Part shown: piece by piece, positions 1-9,943 of the stretch
Position numbering within the stretch: the first letter of the stretch is position 1
How the letters are laid out: each line of letters opens with the position of its first letter
Assembly (NCBI GenBank): GCA_945957605.1
Contig: CAMFLR010000015.1
Span: 1-64,000 of the forward strand
Reading direction: 5' to 3'
From: an uncultured Isosphaeraceae bacterium
GTDB lineage: Bacteria; Planctomycetota; Planctomycetia; Isosphaerales; Isosphaeraceae
Length of the DNA: 64,000 nucleotides
Notes under the pieces: model-generated
What the model saw: the letters and a program-made list of their open reading frames with translations, nothing else
Databases searched by the model: none
Told to the model about the DNA's origin: nothing
Made by a program: the position numbers and the translations under genes

Positions 1-3000
1 ATGGTAGCCCGCACTCGGCAACCGTGACCTCGATCACGGGTGTCAACGGTGAAACTGGAGCCACGGTCGGCAGCGTCAGCCTCAGCACCACTCATACGAA
101 CGCTGGCACATACTCCAGCGACTCGTGGAGCCTCACCGGTGCGGCAAACTACAACAACATCGCAAGCACCACCATCACTGACACCATCAACAAGGCAAAC
201 GCAACTGTCGTCGTCACGCCTTATACCGTGACTTATGATGGTAGCCCGCACTCGGCAACCGTGACCTCGATCACGGGTGTCAACGGTGAAACCGGCGCCA
301 CAGTCGGCAGCGTCAGCCTCAGCACCACTCACTCGAACGCTGGCACTTACTCCAGCGACTCGTGGAGTCTTACTGGTACGGCCAACTACAACAACATCGC
401 AAGCACCGCGATCACCGACACGATCAACAAAGCGAACGCAACGGTCACCGTGACCAACTACAGCGGCGTTTACAACGCGGCATCGCACACGGCTAGCGTC
501 GTGATCACAGGTGTCGGCAACGCAGTTTTGGCGTCCAACTCGATCAGTGGCATCAATGTCGCCGACTCCAACACGGTGAGTGCCTCGATCACTGGACTGA
601 CCAACTACAACGACACGAGCGGCACTGCAACGCTGAGCATCACGCCAGCAACCGCGACCGTCACCATCGTCAACTACGTGGGAGCGTATGACGGCGCCTC
701 GCACACCGCGAGCGTGACGGTCACAGGCGTCGCGGGTGAATCCGACTCGCACTCGATCTCCGGCATCAATGTTGCTGATTCGGGAACAGTCTCGGCTAGC
801 CTGAGCGATCCAGGGAACTACAGCAATCCGGTCAATGGCACCGCAATCCTCGCCGTCGGCAAGGCGACCGCCACGGTCAACACCACCAACTACACCGGCG
901 TTTACGACGCTGCTCCCCATACCGCCACCGTCACGATCACGGGTATCGGCAACGCGCTCTTGGCGACCAACTCGCTCACCGGCACCAATGTCGCCGACTC
1001 CAACAGCGTTAGCGCTTCGATCACGAACCTAGCGAACTACTTCAACACCAGTGGCACCGCCACGCTGAGCATTACCCCCGCTACGGCGACGGTCACCGTC
1101 GTCAATTACTCGGGTGCTTATGACGGCGCCTCGCACACAGCAAGCGTGACCGTCACGGGCGTGGGCGGCGAAACGGCCACGCAGTCGAAGACTGGGACGA
1201 ACGTCGCCGATTCCGGCACCGTTACCGCTGGCCTGAGCGATCCGGGCAACTACAGCACCCCAGTCAGCGGCACCGCTTCCCTCTCGATCGGCAAGGCGAC
1301 CGCCACGGTCAACACCACTAACTACGCTGGTGTCTACGACGCGGCCTCACACACGGCCAGCGTTTCGATCACAGGTGTCGGCAACACGGTCCTCGCCACC
1401 AACTCGATCAGCGGAACCAACGTCGCCGAATCCGGCTCTACGACCGCCTCGATCACCGGCCTGGCGAACTACAACGACATCAGCGGCACCGCGACACTGA
1501 GCATCACTCCCGCGACCGCGACCGTTACCATTGTCAACTATGCGGGAGTCTATGACACGGCGGCTCACACCGCGAGTGTCACCGTCACCGGCGTCGCCGG
1601 CGAAACTGCCACACAGTCCAAGACAGGGACGAACGTTGCCGATTCCGGCACCGTTACCGCTGGCCTGAGCGATCCGGGCAACTACAGCACCCCTGTCAGC
1701 GGCACCGCGACACTGAGCATCACTCCAGCGACCGCGACGGTCACCATCGTCAACTACTCAGGCGCCTACGACGGCGCCTCGCACACCGCTAGCGTGACGG
1801 TTACCGGTGTGGGCGGTGAAACCGCCACTCAGTCGATCACCGGGACTAACGTCGCCGATTCGGGCACCGCGACCGCCGGCCTGAGCGACTCGGGTAACTA
1901 CAGCACTCCCGTCAGCGGCACTGCGACTCTCTCCATCGGCAAGGCGACCGCAACTGTCACCACCAGCGACTACACCGGCGTTTATGACGCGGCCGCACAC
2001 ACCGCCACAGTCTCGATCACCGGTGTCGGCAACGTTGTATTGAACTCCAACTCGATCACCGGAACCAACGTTGCCGAATCCGGCACCGCTTCCGCGTCGA
2101 TCACTGGACTCGCCAACTACAACGACATCAGCGGCACCACCACGCTGAGCATCACACCGGCGACCGCGACCGTTACCATCGTCGACTACTCCGGTATCTA
2201 TGATGGTAATTCCCACACCGCGAGCGTGACCGTCACCGGCGTCGCTGGCGAAACGGCATTCCAGTCGATCAGCGGCACAAACGTCGCCGAATCCGGCACC
2301 GTCACCGCCGGCCTGAGCGACTCGGGTAACTACAGCACCCCAGTCAGCGGCACCGCCACCCTCGCCATCGGCAAGGCGACCGCAACTGTCAACATCAGCG
2401 ACTACACTGGTGTTTATGACGCGGCCGCACACACCGCCACGGTCTCGATCACCGGTGTCGGCAACGTTGTATTGAACTCCAACTCGATCACCGGAACCAA
2501 CGTTGCCGAATCCGGCACCGCTTCCGCGTCGATCACTGGACTCGCCAACTACAACGACATCAGCGGCACCACCACGCTGAGCATCACACCGGCGACCGCG
2601 ACCGTTACCATCGTCGACTACTCCGGTATCTATGATGGTAATTCCCACACCGCGAGCGTGACCGTCACCGGCGTCGCTGGCGAAACGGCCACGCAGTCCA
2701 AGACCGGGACAAACGTCGCCGATTCCGGCACCGTCACCGCTGGCCTGTCCGACCCGGGCAACTACAGCACCCCAGTTAGCGGCACTGCGACGCTGAGCAT
2801 CACACCCGCGACCGCGACCATTACCATCGTCGATTACTCCGGTATTTACGACGGTAATTCCCACACCGCAACTGTCACGGTTACCGGTGTGGGTGGTGAA
2901 TCGGCTACCCAGTCGATCAGCGGTACCGACGTCGCAGATTCCGGCACCGTCACCGCAAGCCTGACCGACTCAGGTAACTACAGCACTCCCGTCAGCGGCA

Positions 3001-5735
3001 CTGCGACTCTCTCCATCGGCAAGGCGACTGCCACCGTTAACACCAGTGACTATACCGGTGTCTACGACGCCGCAGCCCACACCGCGAGCATCTCGATCAC
3101 CGGTGTCGGCAATGCTGTCCTGGCCTCCAACTCGATCACCGGAACCAACGTTGCCGAATCCGGCACCGCTTCCGCTTCGATCACTGGGCTGGGCAACTAC
3201 AACGACATCAGCGGCACGACAACGCTGACCATCACGCCCGCGACCGCGACCGTTACCATCGTCGACTACTCCGGTATTTACGACGGTAATTCTCACACCG
3301 CAACTGTCACGATCACTGGTGTAGGCGGTGAAACGGCTACCCAATCGATCAGCGGTACCAACGTTTCCGATTCCGGCACCGCCACCGCGAGCCTGATCGA
3401 CTCGGGTAACTACAGCACTCCGGTCAGCGGCACTGCTACTCTCTCCATCGGCAAGGCGACTGCCACCGTTAACACCAGTGACTATACCGGTGTCTACGAC
3501 GCCGCAGCCCACACCGCCAGCATCTCGATCACCGGTGTCGGCAATGCCGTCCTGGCCTCCAACTCGATCACCGGAACCAACGTTGCCGACTCTGGCACCG
3601 CTTCCGCTTCGATCACCGGGCTGGGCAATTACAACGACATCAGCGGCACGACAACGCTGAGCATCACGCCCGCGACCGCGACCGTTACCGTTGTCGATTA
3701 CACAGGTATCTACGACGGTAATTCTCATACCGCAACTGTCACGATCACTGGTGTAGGCGGTGAAACGGCTAGTCAGTCGATCAGCGGTACCAACGTTGCC
3801 GATTCTGGCACCGTCACCGCGAGCCTGAGCGACTCGGGTAACTACAGCACCCCAGTCAGCGGCACCGCTACCCTCTCCATTGGTAAGGCGACCGCAACCG
3901 TCACCACTAGCGACTACACTGGTGTCTACGACGCGGCCGCTCACACCGCGAGCATCTCGATCACCGGTGTCGGCAATGCTGTCCTGGCCTCCAACTCGAT
4001 CAGCGGAACCAACGTTGCCGACTCTGGCACCGCTTCCGCTTCGATCACTGGGCTGGGCAATTACAACGACATCAGTGGTACCACGACGCTGACCATCACG
4101 CCCGCGACCGCGACCGTTACCGTTGTCGATTACACAGGTATTTACGACGGTAATTCTCACACCGCAACTGTCACGGTTACCGGTGTGGGCGGTGAATCGG
4201 CTACCCAGTCGATCAGCGGTACCGACGTCGCCGATTCCGGTACGGTCACCGCAAGCCTGACCGACTCGGGTAACTACAGCACTCCAGTCAGCGGCATTGC
4301 AACTCTCTCCATCGGCAAGGCAACTGCGACTGTCAACATCAGCGACTATACCGGTGTCTACGACGCCGCAGCCCACACCGCCAGCATCTCGATCACCGGT
4401 GTCGGCAATGCCGTCCTGGCCTCCAACTCGATCACCGGAACCAACGTTGCCGACTCTGGCACCGCTTCCGCTTCGATCACCGGCCTCGCCAACTACAACG
4501 ACATCAGCGGCACGACAACGCTGACCATCACTCCCGCGACCGCGACGGTTACCATCGTCAACTACACCGGCACCTATGACGGTGCCTCACACACCGCAAG
4601 TGTGACGATCACCGGCGTTGGTGGTGAAACAGCCAGCCAGTCGATTTCCGGCACGAACGTCGCCGATTCCGGCACGGCCACGGCAGCCCTGAGCGATCCG
4701 GGCAACTACAGCACCCCGGTTGGTGGCACTGCAACCCTCACCATCAACAAGGCCTGTGCCACGGTTGTCGTCACTCCCTACAGCGTGACCTACGACGGCG
4801 CCTCGCACATGGCTGGTTACACCATTACCGGTGTCAACGGTGAAACTGGTGCCACTGTAGGCACAGTCGATGTGAGCCACACAGCGCACACCAACGCCGG
4901 CACGTACTCCAGCGACTACTGGACCTTCACGGGCACAGGCAACTACAGCAACATCAGCGCCAAGACGATCACCGACACTATCGGCAAGGCAAACGCGGTC
5001 GTCACGATCACGCCCTACACGGTGACCTACGACGGTGTCTCGCACACCGCACTCGTGGCGTCGATCACCGGTGTCAATGGCGAGACTGGTGCAACGGTGG
5101 GTACGGCTGATGTGAGTCACACGGTGCACACCAACGCCGGTGTCTACTCGACCGACTACTGGACCTTCACCGGTGCGGCCAACTACAACAACATCGGTGC
5201 GACGACAATCACCGACACCATCAACAAGGCCAGCGCGGTCGTCACGATCACGCCCTACACGGTGACCTACGACGGTGTCTCGCACACCGCACTCGTGGCG
5301 TCGATCACCGGTGTCAATGGCGAGACTGGCGCAACGGTGGGTACGGCTGATGTGAGTCACACGACGCACACCAACGCCGGTGTCTACTCGACTGACTACT
5401 GGACCTTCACCGGTGCGGCCAACTACAACAACATCGGTGCGACGACGATCACCGACACCATCAACAAGGCTAACGCGGTCGTCACGATCACGCCCTACAC
5501 GGTGGTCTATGACGGTCTCGCGCACACCGCGCTCGTGGCCTCGATCGTGGGTGTCCATGGTGAAATCGGCGCAACGGTTGGTACAGCCGATGTGAGCCAC
5601 ACGACGCACACCATCGTCGGCGTGTACTCTAGCGACTACTGGACGTTCACCGGTGCGGCCAACTACAACAACATCGCCGCCACGACAATCACTGACACCA
5701 TCACCAAGGCCGGTACGTCGATCACCACGACCGCC
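1..5735 (+). repeat. In-frame tandem modules: 216-bp A/B units (432-bp AB dimers) flanked by 237/240-bp C units
   Basis: Module starts, taken at the conserved Tyr codon, are exact. C type: 222, then 4779, 5016, 5256, 5496. A type: 459, 891, 1323, 1971, 2403, 3051, 3483, 3915, 4347. B type: 675, 1107, 1539, 1755, 2187, 2619, 2835, 3267, 3699, 4131, 4563. All A/B spacings are multiples of 216 bp with no indel over 4,320 bp. The order ABABB occurs twice in succession (891-1970 and 1971-3050), giving a 1,080-bp higher-order unit, and is followed by four AB dimers. Bases 2011-2257 and 2443-2689 are identical over 247 bp by eye. The pattern suggests recent unequal recombination that preserves module boundaries. 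Confidence 0.9.
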
Positions 5736-6617
5736 AGTCCGAATGGAATCACTTACGCGGGCCTGACTGCCCCCACCGTGAGTGACTCGGCCGTGCTTTC
5801 GGGTGGTGCCAATGAGACGGGCAAGTTGGTCTTCACCTTGTACTTCGGCTCTCCCGGATCCGGCGTCCAGGTGTTCACAACAAACGTCACTGTCAATGGA
5901 CCCGGCACCTACACCGCCAGCACCAATAGCGAGACCTCGGTCGGTTCCTACTACTGGACCGTCTCGTACGCTGGCGACACCAACAATAGCGGCAGCATCG
6001 ACTCCGGAACCTCGACTGCCGAGCAGTTCACGATCCGTGACCAGGTTGTCAACTCCGAGGGAGCGACGCAGGGCTTCTGGGCAAACAAGAACGGCCAGAA
6101 ACTCCTTCAGAGCTATACCTCAACCGCGATTGGCAACTGGCTCGCCACCACGTATCCCAACTTGTTCGCGAACTTGAGCGGCGCCAATGGTACTGCGGTT
6201 GCGAACTACTTCACGCTCGTGAAGAACTCGTCGTCGGGCGTGGTGAACAATACCTACTCGCAGGCTCTGACCACAGCGCTTAGCGTTTGGGTGACCACAA
6301 CAGGACTCGGTTGGAATACCACCTCGACTGGCCCAGCTAGTTACGGCTTCCAGCAAGGTTTCGGTGGCCAGGGCCTCGGCACTTGCTACTACAACGTCGG
6401 CAGCAACGGTGCTTCGTTCGGCGTGTCCAACAACACCTACGTGACGGTCAACCAGTTGCTGGCATCGTTCAACGCTGTGGGGGCATGGACGGGCGGTTCT
6501 CTCACCACCTTGCCGAAGCCCGCGAAGACCTACCTGTACAGCGCGACCGACACCACGCTCATCAACGGCGCGAACACCGTGTTCAACGGGATCAACCAGG
6601 CCGGCGACATCGCGTAA
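1..6617 (+). CDS. Giant modular Ig-like repeat surface/secreted protein (5' end outside window)
   Basis: The frame is open from the first base (codons in phase from base 3), so the N-terminus and any signal peptide lie upstream. About 2,200 residues are visible. They consist of two 79-residue modules (the first partial), twenty 72-residue modules, four more 79/80-residue modules, one unrelated Ig-like domain (about bases 5736-6040), and a non-repetitive C-terminal domain (6041-6614) beginning with a TQGFWANKNGQ motif. Modules carry a YDGxxHTA turn followed by a GNY segment, resembling YDG/MBG-type Ig-like repeats of bacterial adhesins. Composition is Thr/Ser/Ala/Gly/Asn rich, with one Cys in the repeats (AC in module 4779) and one in the C-terminal domain. 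A surface, stalk-like role is inferred from this architecture; no enzymatic motif is visible. A terminator follows directly. Confidence 0.85.
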   Translation, partial: GSPHSATVTSITGVNGETGATVGSVSLSTTHTNAGTYSSDSWSLTGAANYNNIASTTITDTINKANATVVVTPYTVTYDGSPHSATVTSITGVNGETGATVGSVSLSTTHSNAGTYSSDSWSLTGTANYNNIASTAITDTINKANATVTVTNYSGVYNAASHTASVVITGVGNAVLASNSISGINVADSNTVSASITGLTNYNDTSGTATLSITPATATVTIVNYVGAYDGASHTASVTVTGVAGESDSHSISGINVADSGTVSASLSDPGNYSNPVNGTAILAVGKATATVNTTNYTGVYDAAPHTATVTITGIGNALLATNSLTGTNVADSNSVSASITNLANYFNTSGTATLSITPATATVTVVNYSGAYDGASHTASVTVTGVGGETATQSKTGTNVADSGTVTAGLSDPGNYSTPVSGTASLSIGKATATVNTTNYAGVYDAASHTASVSITGVGNTVLATNSISGTNVAESGSTTASITGLANYNDISGTATLSITPATATVTIVNYAGVYDTAAHTASVTVTGVAGETATQSKTGTNVADSGTVTAGLSDPGNYSTPVSGTATLSITPATATVTIVNYSGAYDGASHTASVTVTGVGGETATQSITGTNVADSGTATAGLSDSGNYSTPVSGTATLSIGKATATVTTSDYTGVYDAAAHTATVSITGVGNVVLNSNSITGTNVAESGTASASITGLANYNDISGTTTLSITPATATVTIVDYSGIYDGNSHTASVTVTGVAGETAFQSISGTNVAESGTVTAGLSDSGNYSTPVSGTATLAIGKATATVNISDYTGVYDAAAHTATVSITGVGNVVLNSNSITGTNVAESGTASASITGLANYNDISGTTTLSITPATATVTIVDYSGIYDGNSHTASVTVTGVAGETATQSKTGTNVADSGTVTAGLSDPGNYSTPVSGTATLSITPATATITIVDYSGIYDGNSHTATVTVTGVGGESATQSISGTDVADSGTVTASLTDSGNYSTPVSGTATLSIGKATATVNTSDYTGVYDAAAHTASISITGVGNAVLASNSITGTNVAESGTASASITGLGNYNDISGTTTLTITPATATVTIVDYSGIYDGNSHTATVTITGVGGETATQSISGTNVSDSGTATASLIDSGNYSTPVSGTATLSIGKATATVNTSDYTGVYDAAAHTASISITGVGNAVLASNSITGTNVADSGTASASITGLGNYNDISGTTTLSITPATATVTVVDYTGIYDGNSHTATVTITGVGGETASQSISGTNVADSGTVTASLSDSGNYSTPVSGTATLSIGKATATVTTSDYTGVYDAAAHTASISITGVGNAVLASNSISGTNVADSGTASASITGLGNYNDISGTTTLTITPATATVTVVDYTGIYDGNSHTATVTVTGVGGESATQSISGTDVADSGTVTASLTDSGNYSTPVSGIATLSIGKATATVNISDYTGVYDAAAHTASISITGVGNAVLASNSITGTNVADSGTASASITGLANYNDISGTTTLTITPATATVTIVNYTGTYDGASHTASVTITGVGGETASQSISGTNVADSGTATAALSDPGNYSTPVGGTATLTINKACATVVVTPYSVTYDGASHMAGYTITGVNGETGATVGTVDVSHTAHTNAGTYSSDYWTFTGTGNYSNISAKTITDTIGKANAVVTITPYTVTYDGVSHTALVASITGVNGETGATVGTADVSHTVHTNAGVYSTDYWTFTGAANYNNIGATTITDTINKASAVVTITPYTVTYDGVSHTALVASITGVNGETGATVGTADVSHTTHTNAGVYSTDYWTFTGAANYNNIGATTITDTINKANAVVTITPYTVVYDGLAHTALVASIVGVHGEIGATVGTADVSHTTHTIVGVYSSDYWTFTGAANYNNIAATTITDTITKAGTSITTTASPNGITYAGLTAPTVSDSAVLSGGANETGKLVFTLYFGSPGSGVQVFTTNVTVNGPGTYTASTNSETSVGSYYWTVSYAGDTNNSGSIDSGTSTAEQFTIRDQVVNSEGATQGFWANKNGQKLLQSYTSTAIGNWLATTYPNLFANLSGANGTAVANYFTLVKNSSSGVVNNTYSQALTTALSVWVTTTGLGWNTTSTGPASYGFQQGFGGQGLGTCYYNVGSNGASFGVSNNTYVTVNQLLASFNAVGAWTGGSLTTLPKPAKTYLYSATDTTLINGANTVFNGINQAGDIA

Positions 6618-6653
6618 TCGGCTTAGCTGTAGACGCAACAGCAACATTCCAAG

Positions 6654-6685
6654 AAGGCCCCGGAGTAATCCGGGGCCTTTCTTCG
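6654..6685 (+). terminator. Rho-independent terminator of the repeat protein
   Basis: A perfect 11-bp stem (6654-6664 with 6669-6679, AAGGCCCCGGA / TCCGGGGCCTT) with a GTAA loop is followed by TCTTCGTT, 37 bp after the stop codon. The next 280 bases to the convergent gene at 6966 show no gene. Confidence 0.85.
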
Positions 6686-6965
6686 TTGAAGATTCATGAA
6701 GCGTCATCCGCCACGACTCTCAAGAAGCTCTGCTCCCAAAGTGGCGGCCTAATGCAGAACAATTCACTCAAGGCGAAATCAATCGCGACACAATGCGGAG
6801 GAATTCAATCGGACGCGACGGTTCGCAGAGAACTTGCACAACTGCCTTCGCGTCTTGAACTCGATCAACAAACCACAACTATCAACATTTGCAATCCAAT
6901 CAGCTGCGAAAACAAAGTAAGTGGAGGCCGGCAAGTACCGGCCCCCAACTTGTGAAATACGCAAC

Positions 6966-9908
6966 TCACCGAGGCTTGCCCCCTGGCGGTTTGATGTCGT
7001 TCTTGAGCGGGAACACGATGTCCCCCTTCAAACCGGGTTCTACCGCCTGTCCGCCTCGTTCGTCGGAACCGTCGGGGCCAACGCTGTACAGAAGCCAGCA
7101 GTTCTCGGCGGGCTTGCGAAGCGGATCGGACGACCTCGCGTAGAGCGAGGATTGCACTTCGATTGTGCCGATCGGCAAGAGCAATTGCTTGTGCGATGCG
7201 ACGTACCCGAAGTATGCCCCCGAATAGGGATCCTTCAGGTCCTCCTCGGTTGCAGCAAAGGTCGTATCCGCGCCTGACGCGGCGACAATTTCATCAAGTG
7301 ACTGGGGAAGTTTCCCGTCGTGGCGGGCCTGGTGCAGCCGCAGAAGCAGCGTCAGCCAGATCATGTTTTTGAAGGTCTGCTCACGCGCAAGCTGCGTCAG
7401 GTTTCGGCCAATTGCCGCGTGATCGAGGAGTGGTGTTGTGGATGCCAGGCCACTAAGTTCATCAGGGTTAAGCGCGAGGGCTCCGCCGTCTTCCAGCACC
7501 AGGAAGCCCCACTTGGGGTCGACCATCCAGTGAAACCATTGCTGTTGTTCCACTGGCGTGTGCGGAGGGATAAACGGGTACGCAACGTGGTCCAACCTCT
7601 GGATCTGAGCGCCGGCAAGCAGGTCGAAAACCTTGCGGGTTCGGGCGATTTCCCAGGGCGTTGTCTGCAAATCGGTGTGCAACTTCTCGGTGGGACTGAG
7701 CTTCCGCTTGATGTTTGTCTGGCCGTAGAGAAGCTTCTCAACCAGCATTTCTGGCGGCAGTTCGAGAGTGTTGTGGAAGATCGCCACATCAACCTGGAAC
7801 CGATCGACGGGAGCTGCGCCAGGCGGGATCGCCTTCCACGCGCGTGCAGCCTTTTCGAGCGTAGCAACCGTTTGCCGAGGGTCGGCCGCCCAGCGCAGGA
7901 TTGTGGCGTTCGCTACAGGTTCGATCAATTGGCTCGACCACAGCGATGTGTACGAATACTGCCGCGCCAGCCGCAGAAGAGTTTCAACCTCGACCCACGC
8001 TCCGTCCAGGTCGCCGCGCGCCTGCCGGACTCGCGCAGAGATCGCCAAAGGCAGCACAAGGCTCTGGATCGGCGGCCCGTCTGTTCGGTCAAATTCGGTC
8101 GCCGTGCGAAGGTCGAAATAGCGGCAAGCTCGCTTTTGCCCACCCTCACGTAGCTTCACCAGTGCAGGCTCAACTTGCACAAGCCATTCTGCAATCCAGG
8201 GCGGCGGCGGATCGAATGACTGTTGATCGAGCAGTCGGACGTCGCTAGCCCATCCTGGCGTCTGGCTGATTTTCAGATTGCCGGTCGGGTCGTTGATGCT
8301 GGCCGCCATGCCGCCGTTGCTGTCTTCGGTTCCCTGGCGAGACTCTGGTGTTGGATAGGCATTACGAGACATGATCCGCGCTGCCTCGAAATACAGCGGT
8401 GCAGCGTTGTCCACTTCGGGAATAGACGAGACGATCCGCGCACGGTCGAAAAACGTGTTGGCCTGTTTCGGGGGCAGTGTCGGGACGCTCCAGGAGCGTT
8501 CGGCGATATACAGGGGAGCGAGAATCGCAGGCGCCGCGGCCGTGTAGATCGCCAGCCGAGCCCAGCGCTTCCAGCCTGGTCTGTCATGCAGCCAGTCCCC
8601 GCTCCAGGCCCAGCTTATGCCGAGCAATCCGATCGCGATATACGGCCAGTGCCAGGGGAACATGACCCGTGCGGAATGGAGTTCGAAGAGAGGCACGACG
8701 ACGACCAGGATCGCGACCAGCGCGATCATCGCCGCCAGAATTCCTCTTCGAAAGGCCATCCCGCAGATGACCGCGATTGCGAACGGAATCGTCAGACCCC
8801 AAGCCGCCCACGAGAATAGCGATCCGGAAGCGAAACCGCGAAGCGGGAAGGGCGGCAACCATGGCCACAGAAAAGCAAAGGCAATCGACCAGAGTCCTAG
8901 CGAAACGACCCACCACGTCACCACCTTCACAGCCCAAACGACACCTGGCCGAGCTCCATGATGAAGCAGGAAACGATGCGTCTGTCCACGATTCTCGACG
9001 TTGAAAACCAGAACTCCGTTCATCAGCGCCAGGATAAATGCGCCAATGCCCATGAACATAGCCGCATCGCTCGGAAAACGGTTGCTGGGCCACGTAATCA
9101 AACGCGGGATCACAGCACTCGTGACGGCGAGGGTCATTAGAATCCACAACTCGGCGCGCACCTGTCGCGAAGTCTCCCAGAACAGGCGAGGGACGGCGGC
9201 GGACCAGATTCGACGACGTCGACGGATTGTCGAATCAGGGTTTGAAGTTGGAACTGCAACAACGGTTGTCGCAGGCGTTAAACGTGCGCGACGCCGTTGC
9301 CACCGCGGCGGTCCCGTGACGTGAAAGAGCCAGGCCGAAGCTCCTGTGGTTAGGATTGCCACGGCAAGCAAAATGGGTGTTTGTTCAACCGCGGGTCCGT
9401 GTTGCAGATCTACCAACGGCAACAGCGTGAGGCAGAGCGAAATCATCGCCAGGACCGCGGCGTGGAGCGCGTTCGAAAGAGCAGCCGACCAGAACAGGCC
9501 CCACCCCAGCGCCATCAGGCCCCAGACCAGCGCGACGACGCCAGCCCGCTGCCACTCGGGCGAATAGCGGCCAAACGCAAGCGCACTGAGCCACAGCAGA
9601 AGTCCCAACGCCAGAGTTGTGACGAGCGCAAACGAGGCCTTCGCGGACCAAACTCGAAGGCGTTCGGCCGGCATCGCGTCGAGAATCCACAACGTGCCGC
9701 CTTCCCGCTCGCCCGCAAAAACCGCCGCCGCGACCAGAAACAGATACGTCATGGTGACAACCAGCGCGACGATCGCATACCCGGCCGCCGGCACTTCCGC
9801 TCCCCAATAGGAGAAGAGCGACGATTGCACCAGCATTCCCATCAAAGCCAGGAAGCCCCAGACCGGCCACGTCTGCCGCGCTTCTTTCCACCACATTCGC
9901 GCGAACAT
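6966..9908 (-). CDS. ABC-2 type permease fused to a large C-terminal extension
   Basis: This 980-residue protein is the membrane partner of the ATPase encoded 35 bp upstream. Residues 1-230 form an ABC-2-type half with about six hydrophobic segments and the FAGEREGGTLWILDAMPAER motif typical of these permeases (substrate-gating loop). Residues 240-480 form a second set of about six membrane segments. From about residue 484 the protein turns soluble. It holds a helical region of about 350 residues and ends in a KDPYSGAYFGY...LLYSVGPDG stretch that resembles the C-terminal part of planctomycete pseudopilin-like proteins. Standard ABC-2 permeases are 230-550 residues, so the extension is unusual. 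Exported substrate is unknown. Start ATG at 9908 has AAAGGAGGATTCC just upstream, a strong ribosome binding site. Confidence 0.75.
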   Translation of the reverse strand: MFARMWWKEARQTWPVWGFLALMGMLVQSSLFSYWGAEVPAAGYAIVALVVTMTYLFLVAAAVFAGEREGGTLWILDAMPAERLRVWSAKASFALVTTLALGLLLWLSALAFGRYSPEWQRAGVVALVWGLMALGWGLFWSAALSNALHAAVLAMISLCLTLLPLVDLQHGPAVEQTPILLAVAILTTGASAWLFHVTGPPRWQRRRARLTPATTVVAVPTSNPDSTIRRRRRIWSAAVPRLFWETSRQVRAELWILMTLAVTSAVIPRLITWPSNRFPSDAAMFMGIGAFILALMNGVLVFNVENRGQTHRFLLHHGARPGVVWAVKVVTWWVVSLGLWSIAFAFLWPWLPPFPLRGFASGSLFSWAAWGLTIPFAIAVICGMAFRRGILAAMIALVAILVVVVPLFELHSARVMFPWHWPYIAIGLLGISWAWSGDWLHDRPGWKRWARLAIYTAAAPAILAPLYIAERSWSVPTLPPKQANTFFDRARIVSSIPEVDNAAPLYFEAARIMSRNAYPTPESRQGTEDSNGGMAASINDPTGNLKISQTPGWASDVRLLDQQSFDPPPPWIAEWLVQVEPALVKLREGGQKRACRYFDLRTATEFDRTDGPPIQSLVLPLAISARVRQARGDLDGAWVEVETLLRLARQYSYTSLWSSQLIEPVANATILRWAADPRQTVATLEKAARAWKAIPPGAAPVDRFQVDVAIFHNTLELPPEMLVEKLLYGQTNIKRKLSPTEKLHTDLQTTPWEIARTRKVFDLLAGAQIQRLDHVAYPFIPPHTPVEQQQWFHWMVDPKWGFLVLEDGGALALNPDELSGLASTTPLLDHAAIGRNLTQLAREQTFKNMIWLTLLLRLHQARHDGKLPQSLDEIVAASGADTTFAATEEDLKDPYSGAYFGYVASHKQLLLPIGTIEVQSSLYARSSDPLRKPAENCWLLYSVGPDGSDERGGQAVEPGLKGDIVFPLKNDIKPPGGKPR

Positions 9909-9943
9909 GGAATCCTCCTTTCAGGATCGAGAGACGGGTCGGG

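Noticed and set aside
1758-5609. Long minus-strand open frames (1758-2864, 2970-4376, 4587-5609)
   Set aside because: They are mirror frames of the repeat protein, kept open because the repeats lack stop codons in that frame; they show Arg/Gly/Asp-rich low-complexity sequence with no motif.
1-5735. CRISPR-like or satellite array
   Set aside because: Repeats are 216-240 bp, in frame, without spacers and coding for Ig-like modules.
7320-8153. 277-codon plus-strand frame within the ABC-2 permease gene
   Set aside because: Antisense shadow of the permease extension; no motif or binding site.
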